Assembly (NCBI GenBank): GCA_007126675.1
Contig: SLAU01000082.1
Span: forward strand, 1-14,871
Length of the DNA stretch: 14,871 nt
Reading direction: 5' to 3'
From: Balneolaceae bacterium
GTDB lineage: Bacteria; Bacteroidota; Rhodothermia; Balneolales; Balneolaceae
Shown: piece by piece, positions 1 through 6,665 of the stretch
Layout: each line of letters opens with the position of its first letter
Position numbering within the stretch: the first letter of the stretch is position 1
Program-made: the position numbers and the translations under genes
The notes under the pieces: generated by a model
Seen by the model: the letters and a program-made list of their open reading frames with translations, nothing else
What the model was told of the DNA's origin: nothing
The model's database searches: none

Positions 1-18
1 TTGCAGGTGAGTAATTAA

Positions 19-38
19 GTGTGTATTTTTATACACAC
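19..38. promoter_or_regulatory. Perfect 8-bp inverted repeat upstream of the MerC gene (putative operator)
   Basis: GTGTGTAT at 19-26 and ATACACAC at 31-38 are exact reverse complements separated by TTTT. The repeat ends 27 bases before the GTG start of the MerC-like gene. Its size and symmetry fit a dimeric repressor site. Which regulator binds is inference: the ribbon-helix-helix protein encoded two genes into the same unit, or a Fur/Zur-type protein outside the window, are the obvious candidates. It could also be a hairpin in the leader or the end of an upstream transcript. Confidence 0.45.
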
Positions 39-65
39 TAAAATATTATCTAAAATTTTGCTTCA

Positions 66-506
66 GTGCCCGACAAAAGTTTAACAGCATCCATTTTATG
101 GGATAAATTCGGAATCGGTGTTTCCGGAATATGTGCTATTCATTGTTTGATATTTCCCGTAATTATTTCGGTGATGCCGCTCTGGTCATTTATTCCGGCT
201 CTGCACGAATGGGCTCATCCTGTTTTTGTATTGATGATTGCCCCGATCGTTTATTTTGCAGCACGCCGCAGCCATTATGATACCACCATTACCACGATCC
301 TGGTGCTTGGCTTTCTGTTCATTCTTGCCGGCTGGTTGCTGGGGCATTACTGGCTTGGTTTTGTTTTTGAAACCACAAGCACGCTTTTCGGAAGCGGCCT
401 GTTGATTGCCGGCCACTGGATGAATTACCGTCACCATCAGCAGTGCACCAACCGAAATCATAAACATCACCCGATAGACGAGAATCCGGATCAAACTAAA
501 AAGTGA
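66..506 (+). CDS. MerC-domain integral membrane protein
   Basis: A 146-residue protein with about four hydrophobic segments (roughly 12-35, 42-65, 76-98 and 102-118). The first contains C23-A-I-H26-C27 in the setting GISGICAIHCL, the signature of MerC-family proteins, where paired cysteines at the membrane bind and pass a soft metal ion. The C-terminal tail is cytosolic-looking and metal-binding in character: His117, His123, His124, Cys127, His132, His134 and His135. MerC was first described in mercury resistance, but many Bacteroidota-type homologues lie near metal-homeostasis regulators, so the substrate (Hg, Zn or another metal) cannot be set from sequence. The GTG start is the only good one; there is no clear Shine-Dalgarno site. 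It is followed after 15 bases by the ribbon-helix-helix gene, so the two are probably co-transcribed. Confidence 0.85.
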   Translation: MPDKSLTASILWDKFGIGVSGICAIHCLIFPVIISVMPLWSFIPALHEWAHPVFVLMIAPIVYFAARRSHYDTTITTILVLGFLFILAGWLLGHYWLGFVFETTSTLFGSGLLIAGHWMNYRHHQQCTNRNHKHHPIDENPDQTKK

Positions 507-521
507 TAAACGTAAAGTGAT

Positions 522-851
522 ATGAAAAGGCTGAATTTTACACTTGATGACGAAACCGTAAAGCTGCTGAACCGGCTTGCAAAAAAATATTATAAAGGCA
601 ATAAATCACAAACGGTTCGTGCCGCACTTGAAAGCCTTGCCGCTCACCAGGGGCACGATGGCTGGGTCATCACCGGATACACACCCACCCGCGCTGCCGG
701 CGATGTAAGCTGCCACAGCTGCGGTGATGAACAGGGTGAAGGCAACATGCTGTTCAAACCCGTTTTTGAGAGAGGGAACAGCCCGTCAGCCATTCAAAGC
801 ATCCCAAAAGAAGAATGGGTTGAATGCGCCTCCTGCCTGGAGAGTAAATGA
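522..851 (+). CDS. Ribbon-helix-helix (CopG-like) protein with two CxxC pairs, putative metal-responsive regulator
   Basis: Residues 2-40 form a ribbon-helix-helix DNA-binding module: a beta strand (KRLNFTLDDE) followed by two helices around a GNKSQTVRAALESL segment. The remaining ~65 residues are not standard for the family and carry C64-H-S-C67 and C102-A-S-C105, plus His42, His45 and His65. Four cysteines in two CxxC knuckles are enough for one Zn(II) or similar site, so the C-terminal region is probably a small metal-binding or zinc-ribbon domain. NikR is the known precedent for a ribbon-helix-helix regulator with a metal-binding C-terminal domain, but this tail is not the NikR ACT domain. 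Lying 15 bases after the MerC gene, it may regulate that unit through the inverted repeat at 19-38. Alternatives: a plasmid-type antitoxin-like protein, or a structural zinc site only. Confidence 0.7.
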   Translation: MKRLNFTLDDETVKLLNRLAKKYYKGNKSQTVRAALESLAAHQGHDGWVITGYTPTRAAGDVSCHSCGDEQGEGNMLFKPVFERGNSPSAIQSIPKEEWVECASCLESK

Positions 852-887
852 TGGCGCAAGAAAAGGGCCATTGAGTGCATTTAGAGA

Positions 888-938
888 GTGCCATCAGGCA
901 CGAAAGATCTTATAACCCGGTGATTTATCTCCGGGGTT
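888..938 (+). repeat. REP-like dispersed repeat, copy 1 (two hairpins)
   Basis: The first hairpin is GTGCC (888-892), loop ATCA, GGCAC (897-901). The second is AACCCGG (914-920), loop TGATTTATCT, CCGGGGTT (931-938). The same two motifs in the same order occur on the opposite strand at 2037-2107, so this is a dispersed palindromic element and not a unique terminator. A variant of the second hairpin occurs at 14839-14868. Confidence 0.65.
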
Positions 939-1067
939 GAGACAATCGCCAAAGCAAAATACCGTAGGTACGATTCATTTTGGAGGTGAGATTTTAACAA
1001 ACGATAGAAGGACGATCTGCGGCTTAGCTGAGATGAGTTTTTTAAATCATATTTAATTACAAGCAGG

Positions 1068-1140
1068 GTTAACCGCAAAGGCCACTCCTTCGTGCAAAAA
1101 AGCACTTCGGAGTGCAGGCGCCAAGAGGCGCAAAGGTTTC
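1068..1140 (+). repeat. Repeat arm of AACCGC-AAAG type with an embedded hairpin
   Basis: The arm starts with TTAACCGCAAAGG and resumes with GGCGCCAAGAGGCGCAAAGG. It belongs to the widespread class of short-period intergenic repeats of the form (A)ACCnCnnAGnCnCAAAG. Between the halves lies a hairpin: CACTCC (1083-1088) with GGAGTG (1109-1114), and GTGC (1092-1095) with GCAC (1102-1105) around a run of six A. An opposing arm of the same type (CTCTGCGCCTCAGCGGTTA) occurs at 7613-7631, far away, so this copy has lost its partner. Confidence 0.5.
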
Positions 1141-1354
1141 AAAAAGAAAAAACCGCTAAGCTCTTTTGGGCTGCTTATTTGTTCTGCAGATCCGATGGGC
1201 AAAAAATAAATCCCGGTTTTTTCAAAAATTCAATAGGTACATCCCGGTTTGAAAGTGTATTAGAGGTGAGATTACCTTAGAAATGATTTTAATGAAAGCA
1301 TCAACAAAAAATCATTTTTTCCCTATTGTTTTATTATTACATGCGGAGTCTTTT

Positions 1355-1939
1355 ATGTTAAAACATCTAATACATACGAATTGCCTTTTCGGTGTTTTCA
1401 TCGCAAGTATGCTTTTTATGGGGTGTAATCTGACTAACTCTGATAATAATCTAAACACCAACGTTAATCCAGAGCCGGGTACTTTTGAAATTAATATAAC
1501 CGGAGAGATTGAAAAAACTTTCTATGGCGAAGCCGTATATGAAATTCTATATGGTTTGGATGGAACTCCTGTTTTTTGGCTGACACTTAGAGATGTCCCG
1601 ACACCTGGTGAGGATTATCGAATTATTAACATAACCGGCCGGGAAATGCCTGGACAAGGAACGTATGATATTTTTGATGCAGAAAAAGGCGAACCCATCA
1701 AGGATGAATATTATGTAAGCTACAGTGATTCAGATTTCAAAGGAGATCACGGTGGTTATAAATCTACAGGCGGACAACTAAATATATTTTCATCTGATGA
1801 AAATCAGCTGTCAGGTTCTCTAAGTACTTCTGCATATGAAACTGTACATCTTGGAGATGGTGAATTTCAGAGGGTTACTGTCAATATAACCGGTGAATTC
1901 TATGCTGAGGAAGGTGAAACTGGAGTTATCATGAATTAG
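1355..1939 (+). CDS. Putative exported lipoprotein, beta-rich, function unknown
   Basis: The ATG at 1355 is preceded by GGAG at 1345-1348, a good Shine-Dalgarno at 6-base spacing, and yields a normal lipoprotein signal: basic start (MLKH), hydrophobic stretch (about 11-22) and a lipobox-like FMGC with Cys24 as the lipidated residue. An upstream in-frame ATG at 1283 would bury this signal 24 residues in, so I reject it. After a low-complexity N-rich linker (about 25-41), residues 45-190 are rich in alternating beta strands with repeats of an 'I-N-I-T-G-E/R' motif (EINITGEIE, RIINITGRE, TVNITGEFY). This is typical of small secreted Bacteroidota-type lipoproteins whose family is often only a DUF. 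It is a single-gene unit between repeat-rich spacers. Function is not recognisable. Confidence 0.7.
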   Translation: MLKHLIHTNCLFGVFIASMLFMGCNLTNSDNNLNTNVNPEPGTFEINITGEIEKTFYGEAVYEILYGLDGTPVFWLTLRDVPTPGEDYRIINITGREMPGQGTYDIFDAEKGEPIKDEYYVSYSDSDFKGDHGGYKSTGGQLNIFSSDENQLSGSLSTSAYETVHLGDGEFQRVTVNITGEFYAEEGETGVIMN

Positions 1940-2036
1940 CAGCTGCCTGAGCTGGTTTATGCCCGATAACCATCGGATAGTATGCAGTAGCTTTTGTTCC
2001 TTCGAGCCCGATGGTTTTTTTTTGGAGGTCCCTTTT

Positions 2037-2113
2037 CCCCGGAGATAAATCACCGTGTTAGCCCAAAGGGATGGCTTTACCACAACATGCAACGTGCCGG
2101 ATGGCACTTTTTT
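2037..2113 (-). repeat. REP-like dispersed repeat, copy 2 (inverted relative to copy 1), possible terminator
   Basis: On the minus strand it reads the same motif order as copy 1: GTGCCATCCGGCAC, a spacer, then ACGGTGATTTATCTCCGGGG. On the plus strand GTGCC (2094-2098), loop GGAT and GGCAC (2103-2107) are followed by six T (2108-2113). It may therefore also serve as a weak Rho-independent terminator for the lipoprotein gene, although the stem is only 5 bp and the gene ends 154 bases earlier. Confidence 0.55.
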
Positions 2114-2157
2114 CATGATTTTAAGCCAAAAGTAATCCACACGCCTCGAAGAGGCGC

Positions 2158-2423
2158 AAGCAATAGCATGGGACGCAGTCCTATGTTTAGACAAGAGAAG
2201 TTATATACCAAAAGCTCCAACGGAGCGAAAGCCATCTCCTGATTTGGAAAACCGGCAGGGAATATGAAAGTGATTTTTTTAGATTCCAATCTAAACTGAA
2301 TTGCATTTTAACCGTTTTAAAATCCTCCAATCCGGGGCAAGCAAACAGGGCTTTCGCTCTGTTGGAGCTTATTGTTGGGGGGATGTTTTTGATTACATAG
2401 GACTGCGTCCCATGCTATTGCTT
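2158..2423. repeat. Large two-arm inverted repeat (opposed copies of a dispersed element)
   Basis: The outer arms 2158-2186 and 2395-2423 are perfect 29-bp inverted repeats. The inner arms 2212-2233 and 2349-2370 match as inverted repeats at 21 of 22 bases. The spacers between arms are 25 and 24 bases, so two ~75-bp units face each other around a ~115-base centre. Each unit also contains small hairpins (GGACgcaGTCC; CTCCaacGGAG). This is best explained as two head-to-head copies of one dispersed repeat, or a MITE-like element with conserved ends. No transposase is present. Confidence 0.75.
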
Positions 2424-2506
2424 TTGTCCCGTTGGGACTATTGGAATTATTCTGTAATTCATGGCTCCAATAACCATGAACTTTTAGCCACCAAAATCAA
2501 AAAACC

Positions 2507-2767
2507 CTACTTTTTCTTTTCATTGAGGGGCATCAGAATGATATCTTCAAAATCCATGTAGAGTTCATCCAAAACCGGTTCTGCAATTTCAACGATCTCT
2601 TCATCGCTGTAATCGGCCAGACCCTCCAGTTCCACGTATAGAATTTCATTTAATTCATCCACATAATAAGATGCATCATCAGATTCAAAAACCTCTTTCA
2701 GAACATTTACTAAATAGTTAACATCTTCTTCCCATGCCAGGAATTCCTGCTCGTTTGTATCAGCCAT
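2507..2767 (-). CDS. Small acidic protein of unknown function
   Basis: An 86-residue, strongly acidic, leucine-rich and probably all-helical protein: more than a quarter of residues are Asp or Glu, and a short basic tail (EKKK) ends it. It has no signal peptide, membrane segment or cysteine. I do not recognise the family. Support for being real: ATG start, balanced amphipathic composition, codon use like the neighbouring AnmK gene, and a 43-base divergent spacing from AnmK that leaves room for back-to-back promoters. There is no Shine-Dalgarno site; the leader is A/T-rich, as is common in this group. It could be a small adaptor or a conserved DUF protein. Confidence 0.6.
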   Translation of the reverse strand: MADTNEQEFLAWEEDVNYLVNVLKEVFESDDASYYVDELNEILYVELEGLADYSDEEIVEIAEPVLDELYMDFEDIILMPLNEKKK

Positions 2768-2810
2768 ATTGCATTTTTTTTATTTTTTCTAAAATATTGA
2801 ATGATTAACC

Positions 2811-3995
2811 ATGAACCAATCACTTCAAAAACTTTCTGAGATCGCCGCTAAAAAAGAGCGGACTATTTTAGGCCTGATGAGCGGAACATCAGCGGACGGG
2901 CTTGATATATCCCTGGCACGGATATCCGGCTCCGGGTTCAACACATCTGTTCGTTTGATTGAGTTCAGCTCAGTTCCATACACCGAAACCTTTAAAAGTG
3001 ATTTCCGGGATGATCTGTTTGGAGAGGCGCTTCCCCTGTTGCTGATGATGCGCATGCAGCAGCGAATTCAAAAGGAGTGGGTGAGGCTGATCCAAAATCA
3101 GCTGAGCTACTGGGAAGTACTGCCGGCCGATATCGATCTGATCGCAAGCCACGGCCAAACGGTGCTTCACAGCCCGTCATCCCCAAAAAGGCCTGCAACC
3201 ACAATGCAGATTGTGGATGGGGATTATCTTGCAGAAAATTTAGGAGTGGTTACTGTTTCGGATTTTCGCCAAAAACATATTGCTGCCGGTTTTGAGGGAG
3301 CTCCGCTTGCACCGCTTGCCGAACAGCTTATTTTCTCGGGCGTTGAAAAACCGGTGATGATGCTGAACCTGGGGGGAATTGCAAACTTCACCCTGCTTGA
3401 AGAGGAAAAGAAAAATCCTTCGTTTCCCTTTTCAACGGATGCTGGTCCTGCCAATACGCTGATTGACACAGCAGTTCGGAAATATTTTAAAGGCGAGAAT
3501 TACGATCACTCCGGAGAGTTTGCCGCAAAAGGTGAAACGGATCTGAATTTACTGGAGGCGTTAAAAAAACATCCGTTCTTTAGTTTTGATGCACCCAAAT
3601 CAACCGGGCCCGAGGAGTTTACGTTTGACTGGCTTGAAAGTGAAGTAAAACGCTCTAAATTCTCCGGCTCACCGGAAGACCTTGTTTCTACTCTGACGGA
3701 ATATTCAGCCTGGGGAATTGCGTCCGAAATTAAAAAGAAGATCAAAGACCGTTCGATTGATATTTATGTGAGCGGGGGAGGGTGGCACAATCACACCTTA
3801 ATGCTGAACCTGAAAAAGGAACTGCCGAAATGCAGGTTCCGCTCATCCAAAAAACTGGGTGTTGATCCGGATGCGAAAGAGGCGATACTATTTTCAGTTC
3901 TCGCTAATGAAACCGTAGCGGGCGAGGGATTCGAGTACAAAAGCAAAAGCGGCAAATTTAAAAAACTAACCCTCGGCAAAATTTCCCTGCCCTGA
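2811..3995 (+). CDS. anmK: Anhydro-N-acetylmuramic acid kinase
   Basis: A 394-residue sugar kinase of the ASKHA fold. It converts 1,6-anhydro-N-acetylmuramic acid plus ATP and water to MurNAc-6-phosphate, a cytosolic step of cell-wall recycling. Family signatures in order: GLMSGTSADGLD at 21-32 (phosphate-1 loop), LIASHGQTVLHSP near 110, SDFRQKHIAAGFEGAPLAP (substrate and catalytic region, about 155-172), MMLNLGGIANFTLL (about 183-196), STDAGPANTLID (about 209-220) and YVSGGGWHN (about 323-331). Length is slightly above the ~370 residues of E. coli AnmK because of lysine-rich insertions. Canonical members usually have RxxDxAxGGxGAP where this one has RQKHIAAGFEGAP, a local departure near the active site. 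It stands alone, divergent from a small acidic gene; no MurQ or other recycling gene is in the window. Confidence 0.93.
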   Translation: MNQSLQKLSEIAAKKERTILGLMSGTSADGLDISLARISGSGFNTSVRLIEFSSVPYTETFKSDFRDDLFGEALPLLLMMRMQQRIQKEWVRLIQNQLSYWEVLPADIDLIASHGQTVLHSPSSPKRPATTMQIVDGDYLAENLGVVTVSDFRQKHIAAGFEGAPLAPLAEQLIFSGVEKPVMMLNLGGIANFTLLEEEKKNPSFPFSTDAGPANTLIDTAVRKYFKGENYDHSGEFAAKGETDLNLLEALKKHPFFSFDAPKSTGPEEFTFDWLESEVKRSKFSGSPEDLVSTLTEYSAWGIASEIKKKIKDRSIDIYVSGGGWHNHTLMLNLKKELPKCRFRSSKKLGVDPDAKEAILFSVLANETVAGEGFEYKSKSGKFKKLTLGKISLP

Positions 3996-4064
3996 TTAGT
4001 TTTCGTCTGAGGATTCCCCGCCAATAAACTCAGGAAAAGATTTTGAAATTCAGGGAAATAAACA

Positions 4065-4132
4065 GCTAAGAATTAACTGCGAGCAACTACCATTTACCAC
4101 GAAGTCACAAAGACACAAAGTTCACGAAGATC
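4065..4132 (+). repeat. Repeat copy A, left part only
   Basis: 68 bases from GCTAAGAATTAACTGC to the GAAGATC at 4126-4132, differing from copy B (4302-4369) at a single base. It includes the left arm ACCACGAAGTCACAAAG and onward. The right arm is missing; a separate hairpin element follows it. Confidence 0.8.
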
Positions 4133-4167
4133 TAATTAATCTCACGGTGTTATGGACCATTGTAGAT

Positions 4168-4208
4168 CTCCCCTTGAGGGGAGTACCCACGTACGCTTTT
4201 CACGTGGG
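4168..4208 (+). repeat. Inserted double-hairpin element between repeat copies A and B
   Basis: CTCCCC (4168-4173), loop TTGA, GGGGAG (4178-4183) is followed by CCCACGT (4186-4192) pairing with ACGTGGG (4202-4208). Its structure resembles the element at 7366-7409 (a C-rich palindrome followed by a second hairpin), which suggests one dispersed family with variable loops. Confidence 0.55.
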
Positions 4209-4301
4209 GGTGGGGTGTAACATCGCAGAGATTCGCCATTTTTTCGCCAGCCGGCGACTTTTCGTACTTTTGAGCGATCAAAATTACAGAAAAGATATAA
4301 A

Positions 4302-4509
4302 GCTAAGAATTAACTACGAGCAACTACCATTTACCACGAAGTCACAAAGACACAAAGTTCACGAAGATCAATAATAGCAATAATATAACCTTCCCTTCGT
4401 GAACTTCGGGCCTTCGCGTCCTCGTGGTTCAGTTACACGGAATTTTGATATACTTAGTAATTAGATTTTGCACACTTTCCCCCGATAAAAAGTGTCAGAG
4501 AGATAAATA
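4302..4509 (+). repeat. Tandem repeat unit, copy B (about 208 bp)
   Basis: Starts at GCTAAGAATTAACTAC. The left arm 4333-4366 (ACCACGAAG to CACGAAG) and the right arm 4395-4428 (CTTCGTGAAC to CTCGTGGT) form an imperfect 34-bp inverted repeat with a ~28-base A/T-rich loop. The arms have a ~9-base internal rhythm (xCACxAAGx). Bases 4410-4493 are identical to 4615-4698 in copy C. Confidence 0.85.
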
Positions 4510-4709
4510 GCTAAGAATTACCTGCGTGCAAGTACCATTTACCACGAAGTCACGATGACACAAAGTTCACGAAGGTCAATAATAACAATAACATAACCTT
4601 CGTGAATTCTTCGAGCCTTCGCGTCCTCGTGGTTCAGTTACACGGAATTTTGATATACTTAGTAATTAGATTTTGCACACTTTCCCCCGATAAAAAGTAC
4701 AAGAGAGAT
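4510..4709 (+). repeat. Tandem repeat unit, copy C (about 200 bp)
   Basis: Starts at GCTAAGAATTACCTGC, 208 bases after copy B. The left arm is 4541-4574; the right arm, 4598-4633, carries a 2-base insertion relative to B. The distal 84 bases (4615-4698) equal 4410-4493 of copy B at an offset of 205. The perfect identity of the non-arm part points to a recent tandem duplication. Confidence 0.85.
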
Positions 4710-4726
4710 GTGCAGCAAAAAATTAG

Positions 4727-5650
4727 CTACGAGCTAAATTCATAACAAAAATCAATAACCCTCCGATATGCACCAATAACCTTCTCCCGAATGGGCATCG
4801 AATTGCGGTAAATCTCCATCTGTTTATCGAGGTATTCTTTTCTGCCTTGTTCGGTTTCAATTTTGATCGGTTCCAGGCCGAATTGGGTGGCATCGTACGG
4901 GCTGGCCTGCATGTCGGTTTTTCGTGCTTCAACTGCATTGAAAAACGCCTCGCGGATAATCTCGCCCGAAATCCACGGATGCAGTTTGTACGCCCATTTG
5001 TAAAGATCCATGTTGGTATGCACGCAGGCCGGCTGTTCCATATCACTGAATGTTTCACGGCTCAGTGAGTGGCGGTTCATTGGACGGGCTTTTTCGGTGA
5101 AAAATCTGAACGCATCAAAATGGGTACAGAGCAGCGGACGCGATTCCACAAATTCCGCAATCTCCTCATCCGGCAGGCGCAGCGGTATCTGATCGTGGCG
5201 GACATTTTCAGCCCGGTACATCATCGCCCATTCATGCATCCCGAAACACCCGAAGAACGGTTTTTTATCTCCGCTTTTTTCCAGCATCTCTAAAGTCCAC
5301 TTCAGTGAGCGAATTCGTTTATTTGGGAAAAAGTCCGGGTTCAGAAATGCTGTGCCGTCTTTAACGGTGAACTCTGAGATTTCCGGCAGTTCAGATGGCT
5401 CATCGCATTCGAGATGAACACCGATGCCCGGCGTCCATCGTTTTAAATGAGACGGACGAAACGCATAATATTCAAATAAAAAATCGAGAACCGGGTCTTT
5501 GATCTGCCTCGATCGTTTTTCAAGATATGGATCAAGAAGTCCGGCAAGTTCATCCTCATGCCGCTGCTTCATTGCCATCCACCGGTCACGGCTCAGTACC
5601 GGCATTTGCTCAGCATTCCTTCCCGTTCTCTTTTCAGCAGTTTGTAACAT
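4727..5650 (-). CDS. Conserved protein of the family often labelled '3-methyladenine DNA glycosylase'; true function unknown
   Basis: 307 residues from the ATG at 5650; a GTG two codons upstream (5656) is an equal alternative. I recognise the family by conserved blocks: DPVLDFLFEYYAFRPSHLKRW (about 51-71), FFGCFGMHEWAMMYR (about 132-146), IPLRLPDEEI, CTHFDAFRFFTEKARPMNR (about 174-192), EQPACVHTNMDLYKWAYKL (about 205-223) and QASPYDATQFGLEPIKIETEQGRKEY. Database entries of this family in actinobacteria and Rhodothermota-like bacteria often carry the glycosylase name. However, I see no helix-hairpin-helix/Asp module of AlkA type nor an AAG/MPG-type motif, so the name is not supported by visible motifs. 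Conserved His, Asp and Cys in HFDAFRFF and CVHTNMD suggest an enzyme. It is divergent from the UbiA-like gene, sharing a ~108-base promoter region. Confidence 0.75.
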   Translation of the reverse strand: MLQTAEKRTGRNAEQMPVLSRDRWMAMKQRHEDELAGLLDPYLEKRSRQIKDPVLDFLFEYYAFRPSHLKRWTPGIGVHLECDEPSELPEISEFTVKDGTAFLNPDFFPNKRIRSLKWTLEMLEKSGDKKPFFGCFGMHEWAMMYRAENVRHDQIPLRLPDEEIAEFVESRPLLCTHFDAFRFFTEKARPMNRHSLSRETFSDMEQPACVHTNMDLYKWAYKLHPWISGEIIREAFFNAVEARKTDMQASPYDATQFGLEPIKIETEQGRKEYLDKQMEIYRNSMPIREKVIGAYRRVIDFCYEFSS

Positions 5651-5758
5651 GATCACATAATAAGGGTCTTTAACTTGTCATCACAAACCAAAAGAGCTAA
5701 ACTTACCCGTTATCCCCGGCTTTGTCTTTATCAGGCCGAAATAAATAAACGAATTCCG

Positions 5759-6646
5759 GTGCAACTCATAAATTTCATACTTCATCTGCGCTTGCATTAC
5801 CAGTTTTTGCTCTTATCTGGAGGATTTCTGCTGGGCGGACTGATGGCAAACGAAATGAACACCCTGCAGTTCTGGCTGCAGTTTCTGAACGTACATGTGC
5901 TGCTTTTTGGCGGAGCAACGGCGTTCAATTCCTGGTGGGATAAAGACGAAGGCCCGATCGGCGGTTTAAAAAATCCGCCCGAAATGAGACCCTGGATGCG
6001 CACGGCATCACTCGGGATGATGTTTTTGGGATTGATCTGGGCATTTACCGTGGGCTGGATCTACAGTCTGGTTTACCTGATCAGCCTGATTTTATTCTGG
6101 CTCTATTCAACCCCTGCAGCCCGCTGGAAGGGTGATCCCATCCTGAGCCTGTTTGCCATCGCATTCAGTACCGGTTTTAATTCCGTACTTCTCGGAGCTT
6201 TAGCCGCCGGGGGAGCGATCGACTTCATTTTATTGTTATCTGCAACAGGGGCATCACTCGTACTGTTATCACTCTACCCCGTGTCGCAAATTTTTCAGAC
6301 CGAAGAAGATTTAAGACGGAATGACAGAACTTTTGCTGCCGTTTTTGGCCTGCAGAAGGTTCGCACGTTTTTTGCAGTAAGTTTCATTACCGGGGCAGTA
6401 CTCCTTTGCAGTGCAGTTTATTTGATCTACCCGATCCCGGCACTTATACTTTTGGGTGCTGCGATGATCTCCTGGATCATTCTGATGAAAATTATTCTGA
6501 AACTGAAAGGCGCGAAGGATGAGTATGATGCAGTGATGAAAATGAAATTTTTGGCTTCATTTTCATTTGTTGTTTTTCTGATTGCTGCCAATGCCATCCG
6601 GTATGAGTGGATCGGGCAAACAGGACTTTTAAAATATTTTATTTAA
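5759..6646 (+). CDS. UbiA-family integral membrane prenyltransferase-like protein
   Basis: From the GTG at 5759: 295 residues with about eight or nine membrane segments. UbiA-superfamily enzymes transfer isoprenoid chains to aromatic or lipid acceptors using Mg-diphosphate held by two Asp-rich motifs. Here motif 1 is altered to N57-S-W-W-D61-K-D63-E-G-P-I-G-G-L (classical NDxxDxxxD), followed by the usual YSTPAARWKGD (116-126). Motif 2 is SQIFQTEEDLRRNDRTFAAVFG (176-197), retaining Gln177, Glu183, Asp184 and Asp189. Acceptor and product are unknown. A TTG at 5675 would add 28 polar, basic residues but leave under 25 bases to the divergent gene; homologues begin near HLRLHYQF, so 5759 is preferred. 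It is followed 19 bases later by the thioredoxin-fold gene, probably as an operon. Confidence 0.8.
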   Translation: MQLINFILHLRLHYQFLLLSGGFLLGGLMANEMNTLQFWLQFLNVHVLLFGGATAFNSWWDKDEGPIGGLKNPPEMRPWMRTASLGMMFLGLIWAFTVGWIYSLVYLISLILFWLYSTPAARWKGDPILSLFAIAFSTGFNSVLLGALAAGGAIDFILLLSATGASLVLLSLYPVSQIFQTEEDLRRNDRTFAAVFGLQKVRTFFAVSFITGAVLLCSAVYLIYPIPALILLGAAMISWIILMKIILKLKGAKDEYDAVMKMKFLASFSFVVFLIAANAIRYEWIGQTGLLKYFI

Positions 6647-6665
6647 TCAAACAGACGTAAAACCG

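Larger units (their letters stand above)
852..1354. other. Gene-free repeat-rich spacer
   Basis: No convincing gene. It holds a REP-like hairpin pair (888-938), a short hairpin motif CGTAGGTACG near 963-972, a hairpin embedded in an AACCGCAAAG-type repeat arm (about 1068-1140), and two copies of GAGGTGAGATT (about 983-993 and 1263-1273), each at the end of an AT-rich block. The short open frames here are low-complexity and overlap the repeats. The promoter and leader of the lipoprotein gene must lie in the last ~100 bases, but no clear promoter is visible. Confidence 0.6.
1940..2506. other. Gene-free repeat-rich spacer
   Basis: No convincing gene in 567 bases. It carries an inverted copy of the REP-like element (2037-2113) and a large two-arm inverted repeat (2158-2423). 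Open frames here read through the repeats and have no recognisable protein character. Confidence 0.65.
3996..4726. other. Gene-free repeat array
   Basis: 731 bases without a gene. Three copies (one partial) of a hairpin-forming repeat start at 4065, 4302 and 4510, with a different hairpin element inserted after the first. The region lies between the convergent ends of anmK and the minus-strand gene at 4727, where insertions harm neither promoter. Confidence 0.75.

Noticed and set aside
1283..1354. N-terminal extension of the lipoprotein frame starting at an upstream ATG
   Set aside because: It would place the lipobox signal 24 residues inside; the ATG at 1355 has a proper Shine-Dalgarno and gives a standard lipoprotein signal peptide.
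2094..2113. Dedicated Rho-independent terminator
   Set aside because: The 5-bp stem with six T could terminate, but the same hairpin recurs at 888-901 without a T-run, so it is listed primarily as part of a dispersed repeat.
4065..4709. Possible CRISPR array
   Set aside because: The units are ~205 bases with internal inverted arms and near-identical 'spacers'; there are no short direct repeats with unique spacers and no cas genes.
5675..5758. TTG start for the UbiA-like gene
   Set aside because: The added 28 residues are polar and basic, and the start would lie within 25 bases of the divergent gene's start, leaving no promoter; the GTG at 5759 fits homologues better.
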